Shown here one piece after another: positions 7,513 through 14,789 of a DNA stretch of 28,070 nucleotides (position 1 is the first letter of the stretch; each line of letters starts with the position of its first letter). The DNA comes from Lachnospiraceae bacterium (GTDB lineage: Bacteria; Bacillota; Clostridia; Lachnospirales; Lachnospiraceae): positions 1 to 28,070 of the forward strand of contig CABJAV010000035.1 in assembly GCA_902363675.1 (NCBI GenBank). The letters are read 5' to 3'. The notes beneath the pieces were generated by a model, which had not been told where the DNA came from, searched no databases, and saw nothing but the letters and a program-made list of their open reading frames with translations. Position numbers and translations under genes: made by a program.

Positions 7513-8439
7513 TTGATTATTAAAAAGAAAAGAATTAATAGTTTATCATGTTTGAACCATGTTGAAGAGGGAAAGAATCTGATGATGGTACTACGTGATG
7601 CAGCGAGATTTAAAGGGATATTAGTGAAACTGGGATTTTCGGAGGATTTAATTGAAGGCGAGAGAGTTTTACCATCCATGTTAAATCCGACGCTGAAGAG
7701 AAATGCAGAGCCTTTTTATATTAAGGATAAAACAAAACCGAAAGAACAGTATACACAAACTTTATGGTGGACGCGACATGAGTGGGCAGGCCGTGGAGAG
7801 ACAAGAGAGGTGACGGATTTTGTTACCATTCCTCGTGAGAGATATGCAAGAATAAAATTCGAGCCATACAGTGTGGAATTGTTCTTGAAATATGATGAAC
7901 AAGGCCAGTTGATGGTAATGACGGATTTCATTTCATATTGTCATGATAATGAAAAGTTGCTGATAAATACGATTAATATTTTTCTTACTAATTTTGAAGA
8001 GTGTGAAATATTAACTGAGAATTTTGAAAATGTGATGCCTACCCGAATTATAAAGCTGAATTGGGAAGTGTTACCAAGTGGAGATTATCCGTGGAAAAGG
8101 ATGCAAGATGATTTACAAAAAGTATCTGCTAAAAGTAGTAAGACTGCGAAAAAATTGCTAATTGATAAATGTGAGTTTATAAATTCTTTTCAGCCTGATT
8201 TTAGAGCATATGGGAAATCTGGATTTCATGGGTATGTGATTTTTGGATTCATGCATAGGAACATATATGTTTTGGAAAGCGTTTATCCGAACAATGCCAC
8301 ATATGTTTTTGGAAAAAATTGGGAAGAACTTTCAAAACTTACTAAAGCCGAAATTTTAAAAGAGAATTTGCAAGATGTACGAATAATTCATAATAATAAT
8401 TGGCAACAAGAAATACGTGATTTGTTGGAGGTAGCATAA
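7513..8439 (+). CDS. Hypothetical protein, 308 aa
   Basis: I do not recognise the function. The TTG start is fixed by a strong GGAGG at 7501-7505, seven bases upstream. The N-terminus is basic (MIIKKKR). The middle holds the aromatic-rich TLWWTRHEWAGRGETREV. The most conserved-looking part is C-terminal, with GYVIFGFMHRNIYVLES, ATYVFGKNWEELS and LTKAEILKENL. There is no membrane segment, Walker motif or evident nuclease triad. The stop abuts the start of the DUF2188-like gene with no gap, so the two are probably translationally coupled. The structured region at 7245-7466 lies directly upstream and may control it. The AAA ATPase gene upstream suggests a defence or toxin-type cluster, but that rests on position only. 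Confidence 0.75.
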   Translation: MIIKKKRINSLSCLNHVEEGKNLMMVLRDAARFKGILVKLGFSEDLIEGERVLPSMLNPTLKRNAEPFYIKDKTKPKEQYTQTLWWTRHEWAGRGETREVTDFVTIPRERYARIKFEPYSVELFLKYDEQGQLMVMTDFISYCHDNEKLLINTINIFLTNFEECEILTENFENVMPTRIIKLNWEVLPSGDYPWKRMQDDLQKVSAKSSKTAKKLLIDKCEFINSFQPDFRAYGKSGFHGYVIFGFMHRNIYVLESVYPNNATYVFGKNWEELSKLTKAEILKENLQDVRIIHNNNWQQEIRDLLEVA

Positions 8440-8664
8440 ATGGGAAAAAATCAACATGTAACGCCACATAAAGAAGGTGGCTGGCAAGTTAAGGGTGAGA
8501 ACAATACAAGAGCAACAGTTAGAACTGATACACAGGCTAAAGCTATACAGAGAGCACGAGAAATAGCTAGGAACCAAGAATCTGAACTGTTTATTCATGG
8601 AAAAAATGGGAGAATTAGAGAAAGAGATTCATATGGAAATGATCCGTTTCCGCCGAGAGGATAA
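8440..8664 (+). CDS. DUF2188-like small protein
   Basis: The 74-residue basic protein has the DUF2188 pattern: an N-terminal VTPHKEGGWQVKGENN strand pair, a helix with TQAKAIQRAREIA, and ESELFIHGKNGRIRERDSYG near the end. The family is small and of unknown biochemical role. The ATG follows the TAA of the 308-aa gene directly, which points to coupling and perhaps to a complex. A terminator follows 17 bases later. Length is typical for the family. Confidence 0.75.
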   Translation: MGKNQHVTPHKEGGWQVKGENNTRATVRTDTQAKAIQRAREIARNQESELFIHGKNGRIRERDSYGNDPFPPRG

Positions 8665-8681
8665 ACTATAATAAGTAAACA

Positions 8682-8726
8682 AAGAGCTGAACAGATAGGA
8701 CGAAAACTCCTATTTGTTCAGCTCTT
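8682..8726. terminator. Bidirectional terminator between convergent genes
   Basis: A 19-base stem (8682-8700 with 8708-8726) has one G-T wobble and a 7-base loop. It separates the plus-strand DUF2188-like gene from the minus-strand relaxase gene, which converge here. Confidence 0.85.
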
Positions 8727-8756
8727 GTGTTTATAAGAGGTCAAAGAAGAAACAAA

Positions 8757-10466
8757 TTATAATTCCATATCATGTGACCTTTTCTTAGATCGAATAGGCT
8801 GATTTCGTCGCATCTCCTGTTTCCTCTGATATTCAAGTTCCCATGCACGATGAGAGAAAACATCAGGATCCTCCACATTGAGATAATCCACCTCATCGGC
8901 TGCAATATCACGGCGGTGATAGTCATAATACTTACCGAAAGTACCTTTGAGCTGTTCGATCAGCTTATCCCGAAAATCAGGACGTATCTGGATTCTGGTG
9001 TCCAGCAATTCTGTATACTGTTCAGGTTCAGGACGAAATTTTTCTTCTCGGAAAGCGGCAGCATCTTTTTCAAGCTGTTTTTTGAGCGAGATGCCCTGAG
9101 AATCTAGGATATCAAGATTGTTCTTCATCTGGTCGTATTTCTTGGATAGATTCGTCATATCTTTATCTGTAGAGCATTCTGCCTGGAAGATTAGCTGCTC
9201 TTTCCTTGATTTCAGTTCTTCGATTTCTTCGGTAATAGTGGTAAGCTGCTGATTTAATTTTATATGCTGGATGGGATTCAAAATACTGGTTTTATCCTTT
9301 TGCACATTCAGTTCTTTCCGTTCTGTAACTTTAGCTTTGAGTTTCTTTTTAACGGTGTTGTATTTATTCAGTATTGGATTAAAATGATTCATCCAGTCAT
9401 GGATCACTTTTTTTTGCATCTCATTGTGGAGCAAATGATATTGTGTAAAAATCATGTGATTTCGGATTGCTTCCAATGTTTCTGCAATTATTGGAATAGA
9501 CTTTTCTACAGCTTCAGCCAGTTTTGCTACTTTTGCTTTTAATTCTCGGAGCATTTTGTTATCCGCACGAATCTGACGGTTGATTTCACAGCGGTCTGCT
9601 ATCATGCCTTTCTTTTCCATATTCTGGGCAATGTAGCCTTCATGGATAGTTGGCTGTTCGGTGATTCCCTGATCTGCAAAGCTGCGGTGATCAATGGTAG
9701 CATTTATCTGATTACGTGCAAGCATTTTATTTACAGCATCTGCCCAGTTTGCCCGCCAGATGCAAAGTTGTTCATCACTGTTCCATTGTTCGGAAATAGG
9801 ATTCTGTCTGCCATATCGGCTGCTCTTGGGGTGTTTATCAATCCGTTCATATCCTTTTTCCTGTGCGGCAGAGGAAGTCAGATATTCTTTCTTTTTCCCA
9901 ACTTTATAGCCATATTGCTTTTCCCATCCCTGTTTCTGAGCAGTTTTAAATTCAGAAGCAGTAAATCCTTTTTCTTCTCCATCTTTGATACAGAGATATT
10001 CTTTTTCTGTTTTATACTGCCATGTTCCATTTTCATTTAGTGGTCGGACAGTAAGAAGAATGTGTGCATGGGGATTGTGACCATCTGTATCGTGAATGGC
10101 AAAATCAGCACACATCCCCATATCTACAAAATTCTTTTTAATAAAATCCTGAAGAAGAGAAATATTGCTGTCTTTATCCAACTCAACAGGGAGTGCGACA
10201 ACAAATTCTCTTGCCAGTCGGCTGTCTTTGGTCTTTTCGGTTTCTTCCACAGCGTTCCAGAGTTGTTCCCGGTCAATCCATTTGGATGGAGCAATTGGAG
10301 GAAGCATCACTTCCTGATAGATCAGCCCATGCTTTCTGGTATAGTCATGCTGGATACCATCATAATCATTGTACATCCGGCTGCAGCTCATATAAGCAGA
10401 AGCTGCGACAGCGGAACGTCCGGAACCACGGCTGACAACTTTGGCTTGCATATGATAAATTGCCAT
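8757..10466 (-). CDS. mobL: MobA/MobL (MobQ) family relaxase
   Basis: The 569-residue protein would nick oriT and pilot the transferred strand. It starts MAIYHMQAKVVSRG, followed by the GRSAVAASAY stretch with candidate nucleophile Y25. The metal-binding HUH motif is GHNPHAHILLT, with H130, H133 and H135. The C-terminal half is a long charged helical region without an added primase. The start at 10466 is chosen because AAAGGAGG lies 8 bases before it; the upstream in-frame GTG at 10475 overlaps that site. The matching oriT lies 75 bases upstream. No coupling protein or mating-pore gene is in the window, so transfer would depend on a helper element. Confidence 0.92.
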   Translation of the reverse strand: MAIYHMQAKVVSRGSGRSAVAASAYMSCSRMYNDYDGIQHDYTRKHGLIYQEVMLPPIAPSKWIDREQLWNAVEETEKTKDSRLAREFVVALPVELDKDSNISLLQDFIKKNFVDMGMCADFAIHDTDGHNPHAHILLTVRPLNENGTWQYKTEKEYLCIKDGEEKGFTASEFKTAQKQGWEKQYGYKVGKKKEYLTSSAAQEKGYERIDKHPKSSRYGRQNPISEQWNSDEQLCIWRANWADAVNKMLARNQINATIDHRSFADQGITEQPTIHEGYIAQNMEKKGMIADRCEINRQIRADNKMLRELKAKVAKLAEAVEKSIPIIAETLEAIRNHMIFTQYHLLHNEMQKKVIHDWMNHFNPILNKYNTVKKKLKAKVTERKELNVQKDKTSILNPIQHIKLNQQLTTITEEIEELKSRKEQLIFQAECSTDKDMTNLSKKYDQMKNNLDILDSQGISLKKQLEKDAAAFREEKFRPEPEQYTELLDTRIQIRPDFRDKLIEQLKGTFGKYYDYHRRDIAADEVDYLNVEDPDVFSHRAWELEYQRKQEMRRNQPIRSKKRSHDMEL

Positions 10467-10541
10467 ATCTGGCACCTCCTTTCGATGTTGCCTGCAACAG
10501 CGGAAAAGCCCTCGGCAGAGCGCACGAGCCCCGTAGGGGAT

Positions 10542-10582
10542 ACCACCGCCCGATTTATCGGGTGGTGAGTAAGTGCGCCCTT
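10542..10582 (+). other. oriT with RSF1010-like nic site
   Basis: The sequence GTAAGTGCGCCCTT (10569-10582) matches the RSF1010/MobQ nic region, where cleavage falls between TAAGTGCG and CCCT, here predicted after 10577. As in RSF1010, a hairpin lies immediately before it: 10544-10553 with 10558-10567, ten pairs including one G-T, loop TTTA. A CCCC/GGGG hairpin at 10529-10539 adds structure. Its position just upstream of mobL supports the call. The nick position is inferred from homology. Confidence 0.88.
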
Positions 10583-10602
10583 CGGGAGTAGAACTTGTGC
10601 GT

Positions 10603-10824
10603 TTACATTCCTCGTAGCCGGATTATCAGCTCCCGTTTCAGGGAATCCAAATCCATTTCTTTAATATGGGGAACAATACTTTCCAAAATGGCTCCTTCCT
10701 GGACTAATCGGTGTGTTCTGGCATCACGTTCTTTTTTGCGATTTCTTGCTTCGGCTTCTTCTTGGCGGTGTCTTGCCTGTAAAAGTGCTTTTTCTTCTGG
10801 TGTCATGATTTTTTTATCTGCCAT
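10603..10824 (-). CDS. DUF3847-like small protein
   Basis: The 73-residue, highly charged protein (MADKKIMTPEEKALLQARHR, then a long Arg/Glu helix and LDSLKRELIIRLRG) fits the DUF3847 family found beside MobL relaxases in Firmicutes. Its role is unknown; an accessory relaxosome protein is plausible from the oriT-adjacent position. The ATG at 10824 has AAAGGAGG 8 bases upstream. A GTG three codons earlier overlaps that site and is rejected. Its 22-base start region is identical to that of mobL. Confidence 0.75.
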   Translation of the reverse strand: MADKKIMTPEEKALLQARHRQEEAEARNRKKERDARTHRLVQEGAILESIVPHIKEMDLDSLKRELIIRLRGM

Positions 10825-10843
10825 ATCTGGCACCTCCTTTTTA

Positions 10844-10962
10844 TGCCCGTATCCGGGCAGTATTGGTTTTAAAATCTTATGGTTTGGTACTATAGTTTCG
10901 GATAACTGACAGTGGCATGTTTCTGGTGATAAATAAGGAAAGAAAGTAGTACCACTGTCAGT
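10844..10962. repeat. Inverted repeats between dnaC-like and DUF3847-like genes
   Basis: TGCCCG (10844-10849) pairs with CGGGCA (10854-10859) just upstream of the DUF3847-like ribosome-binding site. An 11-base perfect pair (ACTGACAGTGG at 10905-10915 with 10952-10962) lies further up. On the minus strand these sit between the rep operon and the mob genes and could be a terminator or operator. No gene is seen in 10834-10994. Confidence 0.55.
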
Positions 10963-10994
10963 GAAGAATAATTATCGTGTTATGCTTCTTTGCT

Positions 10995-11852
10995 TCAGTT
11001 CTGGTTCGGAGCATGATTGTTTAACAGAATTCTTTTTGCCTGTTTTAAATTAGCTGTTGCATTGTCCTGACGAATATTCCGGTTATTGATACGGACAGGA
11101 ATACATCTCTCCAGAATACGGTCATAAATTCGTTTGTGTGCGATATCAGCGGCGTTATTCAGCTCTGATAAAGTGAGATTGGTCGTTATGATCAGGGGCT
11201 TTTTACTGCGGTAACGACTGTCGATCACATTGAATACCTGTTCCAGTGCAAAGTCAGAGTTCCGCTCAATTCCGAGATCATCAATAATCAGAAGACTGTA
11301 GCGGTTTAAGCTGTTGATGAACTGGTTTCTGTCTTCAAAATGCATTCCGGTAAGGGTATTTAGAATTCGGGAAAAGTTGGTCATCAGTACAGGAACGCCT
11401 TTTTCCAGAAGGGCATTGGCAATGCAGCCTGCAAAAAAAGATTTTCCAGTACCGACATCACCCCAGATGAGAAGTCCGGAAGCATTTGCTCTCATCTCTT
11501 CCCAGTTGCTTACATAATTGTGTGCCAGTTTTATTTCCGGATTGATGCCGTTATCCCTGGCAAAAGTGTAGTCATAGAGTGCTTTGTCCTGTAAGCCGCT
11601 GGTTTTAAGATGCTCTATTTCCATTTGTTTTTCATGAAGTTTTCTCTGGGCTTCTTCCTGCTCAAAGATTTCCTGCTGGCATTTACAGCGGATGGAAGGA
11701 ATAAGAACCTTTCCCTGTAATTCATGCCTGCATTGCCTTGGCGTATTGCATTTGGAACAGTAGATCAGGTGGTCTGTTTCGTTAAAATATTCATCAGACT
11801 GAAGCTCTCTGTTTGGGGTTATAGCTGTTGGTTTTTCTATAAATTTTGTCAT
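10995..11852 (-). CDS. DnaC/IstB-like AAA+ ATPase (helicase loader type)
   Basis: The 285-residue protein has an N-terminal cysteine cluster (CSKC near residue 33, CKCQ near 78) that may bind zinc. An AAA+ core follows, with Walker A GDVGTGKS, Walker B LLIIDDLG, the arginine-rich RIYDRILER and ITTN sensor. DnaC-type proteins load the replicative helicase at an origin. It follows repA with a 4-base ATGA overlap, so the two are translationally coupled, consistent with an initiator-loader pair for autonomous replication. A DnaC-like role rather than an IS21 IstB role is favoured because no IstA transposase is near. Confidence 0.88.
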   Translation of the reverse strand: MTKFIEKPTAITPNRELQSDEYFNETDHLIYCSKCNTPRQCRHELQGKVLIPSIRCKCQQEIFEQEEAQRKLHEKQMEIEHLKTSGLQDKALYDYTFARDNGINPEIKLAHNYVSNWEEMRANASGLLIWGDVGTGKSFFAGCIANALLEKGVPVLMTNFSRILNTLTGMHFEDRNQFINSLNRYSLLIIDDLGIERNSDFALEQVFNVIDSRYRSKKPLIITTNLTLSELNNAADIAHKRIYDRILERCIPVRINNRNIRQDNATANLKQAKRILLNNHAPNQN

Positions 11853-12565
11853 AATGTTTCGTATTCCTCACTTTCGTAATTTCGTTGTCGGGAAGCAGGA
11901 TGATCCTGTCTTGCCCAACTGATGATGGTAGCTGCGTGGTTCTGATATTGCTTTCCGGTAGAAGCCATATAACCGGATAAGCGTTCAATATAATCCTTCC
12001 AGTCAGGGATTGTCTGCCGGATATCTTCAAGCTCTTTTTCTGACAGAAAAACATTTTGAAATTTTCCATAGGGTGAGAGTGGCTCCTTACTCCCTCTTAT
12101 TGCTAAATTGTTCTTTTTTATCTCTTTCTTATTACCAGACAGTTTTCTGTCTGTATCAGGGAAAGAATCCTGTCTGTCAATAGGACAGTTTTTTGTCTGT
12201 CTTAGGGAAAGAAATCTGTCTGTATAGTGGATGGTTTCTTTTGGGAGTTTTACATAAATCCGATTGGGCTGTCCGGGACCCTGCCGTTTTCGGAAGATAA
12301 GCTCCTGTTTTTCCAGTACTGCCAGAGCAGTTTTAACCGTCATCTGGCTTTTGTGGAGAACTTCTGCCAGTGCTTCAATCGTAAAGTAAATGAACACATG
12401 ACCGTCTGTATCTGACCACCCCTCATTTTTCTGGGAAAGCCTTGCCCGGTCGAGCAGGATAATATAAAGCATTTTGGCAGTTTCGTTTATTTCCATGTCC
12501 AGAAGGAAACGGGGAAACATCATATAAGATGGCAGGTTGGTGTCTGCTGTCAGAAAGTCAGTCAT
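11849..12565 (-). CDS. repA: RepA_N-type replication initiator
   Basis: The 238-residue protein has the RepA_N opening (LPSYMMFPRFLLDMEINETAK) and a winged helix over residues 15-105. A variable linker around 110-160 is followed by a C-terminal helical domain of the DnaD/host-range type. RepA_N initiators bind iterons that lie inside their own gene; such repeats occur here in the linker (12138-12223). The start at 12565 is chosen over an in-frame upstream ATG because GGAGG lies 7 bases before it. The operon order parM-parR-repA-dnaC is tight: gaps of 3 and 24 bases, then a 4-base overlap. Confidence 0.85.
   Translation of the reverse strand: MTDFLTADTNLPSYMMFPRFLLDMEINETAKMLYIILLDRARLSQKNEGWSDTDGHVFIYFTIEALAEVLHKSQMTVKTALAVLEKQELIFRKRQGPGQPNRIYVKLPKETIHYTDRFLSLRQTKNCPIDRQDSFPDTDRKLSGNKKEIKKNNLAIRGSKEPLSPYGKFQNVFLSEKELEDIRQTIPDWKDYIERLSGYMASTGKQYQNHAATIISWARQDHPASRQRNYESEEYETL
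12138..12223. repeat. Iteron-like repeats inside repA (candidate replication origin)
   Basis: The core CTGTCTGT (plus strand) occurs at 12147, 12170 and 12216 and as TTGTCTGT at 12193, every 23 bases exactly. Units alternate in two types, so 12138-12177 and 12184-12223 match at 35 of 40 positions with a 46-base period. Neither 23 nor 46 is a multiple of three, so the repeat is not kept for the protein sequence. It encodes the linker near residues 115-143. RepA_N plasmids characteristically carry their origin here. Confidence 0.8.
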
Positions 12566-12589
12566 GTGCTCACCTCCAATCAAAAGGGT

Positions 12590-12973
12590 TTATTCCCCAA
12601 GAAAATCCCAGTCTACATCACTATCTGGCTGTGAATTTTCAGGTGCTGGAAAGGATGCCCTGATTTGGGGCTCCCTTTGCGCCATGCCTGCAGTCAGTCC
12701 GGAAAGAAAAAGTGGCAATGCCTGTTTCAGACTGTTTTCCACTGCATCTACAATCTGTTTCACAAAAAGTTCTTCCCGTTCTCTTGTTTCCAGATAAGGA
12801 TCAGCCTGTGTGCGGTAGTAGCGGTCAAAATAATCTACCAGTGCAAGAGAGATTACCTGACTGTAAGATTTAAAATCCTGCCTGTCCATCGTCTGTAAAT
12901 ATTCCCAGGCTCTCCGTTGCTGTTCTTTGTCCAGATTAAAGCGCAGGTTTGTGTTGCGGATATTGTTCTGCAT
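12590..12973 (-). CDS. parR: ParR-like centromere-binding protein
   Basis: The 127-residue protein has an N-terminal ribbon-helix-helix pattern (NLRFNLDKEQQRRAWEYL, then SYSQVISLALVDYFDRYY), the DNA-binding fold of type II partition adaptors. The acidic tail ends DVDWDFLGE and would fit an actin-binding end; this is inferred from ParR. The start has GGAGGGG 8 bases upstream, lying inside the end of parM, with 3 bases between the genes. Adjacent parM and repA support the role. Confidence 0.72.
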   Translation of the reverse strand: MQNNIRNTNLRFNLDKEQQRRAWEYLQTMDRQDFKSYSQVISLALVDYFDRYYRTQADPYLETREREELFVKQIVDAVENSLKQALPLFLSGLTAGMAQREPQIRASFPAPENSQPDSDVDWDFLGE

Positions 12974-12976
12974 GGT

Positions 12977-13894
12977 TTATCCCCTCCTTTTCAGGCTCAT
13001 ATAAGCCAGAGATTCGTAACCTTTGGCGGTGGCGCAGATGTCATCAATGATGGTGACTCGTAATTTGTCATACGTTCCGAAGTTACGGATCAGACATCCA
13101 CCGCCGCCAACTACATACAGGCGCATTAGGTCAGGATTGTATTCATATTTGCGGAGTGTGGAAAAAAGTTCTGCCACATACTGTCTGGCAATAGAACTGA
13201 TACAATCCATATATGGTGCTGAAATGTCAGCTGTTCCAAACCGCAGAATCTGTTCTACTGTAGATTCTTCAATCTTCACTCCAAATTTGTCCAGAACAGC
13301 GTTCTTTGCAGCAATCATGCATTGGTTTACACCAAGTTTTTCTGTCCAGCATCGGCTTTCTTGTGCTTTCTTATTGTTGATATACAGAATGTTCATGGTT
13401 CCGTTTCCGATATCTGCAAGGAGATTAGTTCCCTTGAAATTTCCAAGGTGGTTTACAATAGCCGGATATCCCTGTGGGTAAAGGTTACATCCCACAAAGC
13501 GGAGATGATATTCTTTGCCGTTGAAACGGTAATGGACTTCTGGATTCTGGAGCAGATAGGAACGAAAAGCTTCTCTTTGATTTCTGATCCATGTCAGAGG
13601 AAGTCCGGCAGCCAGATGAACATCTGCTTCACGGATGGAAAAGACATTCAGTTCCCTTGCAATAGCCATTAGCGTCAGAAGATAATATTCTTCGTCCATA
13701 GCTTTATCCGGGATAAATTCTTTGTGTCCTTCGCCGATCCGGTAGTAAATGCCGTTGTATTCCAGAATATTCCCGGTGAAGATTGGTTCAGTTTCATAGG
13801 CTTTGATGCCGGTTGGGGTGACGGTGTTTGCTGTTTTCATATTGCCGTAGCCATGATCTACAGCAATGATTTTGGTGTTTCTGAGTTCTCGCAT
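12977..13894 (-). CDS. parM: ParM/StbA-like actin-type partition ATPase
   Basis: The 305-residue protein has actin-fold signatures in order: phosphate-1 IIAVDHGYGNMK with D13, phosphate-2 LLADIGNGTMNILYI, and the adenosine motif LYVVGGGGCLIRNF. ParM filaments push apart plasmid copies bound through ParR. The frame is open for 60 codons upstream, but the start at 13894 is chosen because GGAGG lies 8 bases before it and homology starts there. A nested inverted repeat covers this ribosome-binding site. It leads the parM-parR-repA-dnaC operon and diverges from the response regulator gene. Confidence 0.88.
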   Translation of the reverse strand: MRELRNTKIIAVDHGYGNMKTANTVTPTGIKAYETEPIFTGNILEYNGIYYRIGEGHKEFIPDKAMDEEYYLLTLMAIARELNVFSIREADVHLAAGLPLTWIRNQREAFRSYLLQNPEVHYRFNGKEYHLRFVGCNLYPQGYPAIVNHLGNFKGTNLLADIGNGTMNILYINNKKAQESRCWTEKLGVNQCMIAAKNAVLDKFGVKIEESTVEQILRFGTADISAPYMDCISSIARQYVAELFSTLRKYEYNPDLMRLYVVGGGGCLIRNFGTYDKLRVTIIDDICATAKGYESLAYMSLKRRG

Positions 13895-13902
13895 AAAAAA
13901 TA

Positions 13903-13986
13903 CCTCCGTTTTCGTATTGATTGATTCAGCAGGTCGTACCGGTGTGGTACTGCTCTGCTGTGGGATAAGCATACGAAAATCGGAGG
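13903..13986. repeat. Three-tier nested inverted repeat before parM (candidate parC or operator)
   Basis: The outer arms CCTCCGTTTTCGTAT (13903-13917) and 13971-13986 match except for one extra base. The middle arms are CAGCAG (13927-13932) with CTGCTG (13955-13960). The inner arms are GTACC (13936-13940) with GGTAC (13946-13950). The left outer arm contains the parM ribosome-binding site (CCTCC on plus). The site could be the ParR-bound centromere, the autoregulatory operator, or an mRNA structure hiding the ribosome site. Confidence 0.7.
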
Positions 13987-14062
13987 AAAAAGGCATTGAG
14001 GGGAAATTGAGCAGGAATTGAGAAAAAAGATATATTGTGCTTACGTTCTTCATGTACTCTTG

Positions 14063-14092
14063 TTGTGATTTCATTGTTTTTTATCGTATAAT
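14063..14092 (+). promoter_or_regulatory. Promoter of the two-component operon
   Basis: TTGTGA (14063-14068) and a perfect TATAAT (14087-14092) are 18 bases apart, 22 bases before the response-regulator ATG. The 5' leader must therefore be short. Confidence 0.65.
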
Positions 14093-14114
14093 ATGGATAC
14101 TGGAGGTGGTTTGG

Positions 14115-14789
14115 ATGAAATACAAGATTTTAGTTGTCGATGATGATAAAGAATTGGTGAAAATGCTTTGTAGTTATTTTAATATGAAACAATATGAAAC
14201 CATTACGGCTACAGATGGAATGGAAGCATTAAATAAAATAAAAATGAAACCGGATATTATTTTGTTGGATATCAATATGCCACGCATGGATGGGATTGAA
14301 GTATGTCGTCTGATACGCAGTAAAGTGTTATGTCCAATTTTATTTCTGACAGCAAGAGTTGACGAAGATGATAAAATTAATGGGTTGCTTTCGGGTGGGG
14401 ATGATTATATTACGAAACCATTTAGTCTTCGGGAGTTGGAAGCAAGGATTGTCACAAACATAAAGAGAGAAGAAAGGCATCAACAAAAAACGGAATACCG
14501 TTTCATGGATGAAATGCTGATTGATTATTCTGAAAAAATAGTAGCTATAGCTGGACACAGGATGGAGTTCACAAAAATTGAATATCAGATTATTGAATTC
14601 TTATCCATGCATCCAGGGCAGGTGTTTGATAAAGAACGTATATATGCACAAGTCTGTGGATATGATGCGGAAGGGGACAGTAGAACGATAACGGAATTAG
14701 TACGGCGTATAAGGAAAAAAATAGCGGATTATTCAGAAAAAGAATACATAGAAACTGTATGGGGGATTGGATACCGATGGAAAAAATAA
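14115..14789 (+). CDS. OmpR-family response regulator
   Basis: The 224-residue protein has a receiver domain (KILVVDDDKE, phospho-acceptor D52 in IILLDINMP, conserved K in YITKPF) followed by an OmpR/PhoB winged helix (EFTKIEYQIIEFL, RTITELVRRIRKKI, YIETVWGIGYRW). It presumably activates or represses the exporter genes that follow. The start has GGAGG at 14102-14106. A longer upstream frame from 14037 is rejected because it would run through the promoter. Its end overlaps the kinase gene. Confidence 0.93.
   Translation: MKYKILVVDDDKELVKMLCSYFNMKQYETITATDGMEALNKIKMKPDIILLDINMPRMDGIEVCRLIRSKVLCPILFLTARVDEDDKINGLLSGGDDYITKPFSLRELEARIVTNIKREERHQQKTEYRFMDEMLIDYSEKIVAIAGHRMEFTKIEYQIIEFLSMHPGQVFDKERIYAQVCGYDAEGDSRTITELVRRIRKKIADYSEKEYIETVWGIGYRWKK

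Noticed and set aside
8850..10568. Several plus-strand open frames opposite the relaxase gene
   Set aside because: They are antisense shadows of mobL, rich in Phe/Cys/Ser with no ribosome sites or recognisable motifs.
12138..12223. CRISPR array
   Set aside because: The 23-base units have no repeat-spacer structure, are only four, and lie inside an intact repA frame; iterons explain them better.
13895..14074. 60-codon N-terminal extension of ParM
   Set aside because: It runs through the nested inverted repeat, has no ribosome site, and actin-fold homology begins at MRELRNTKII.
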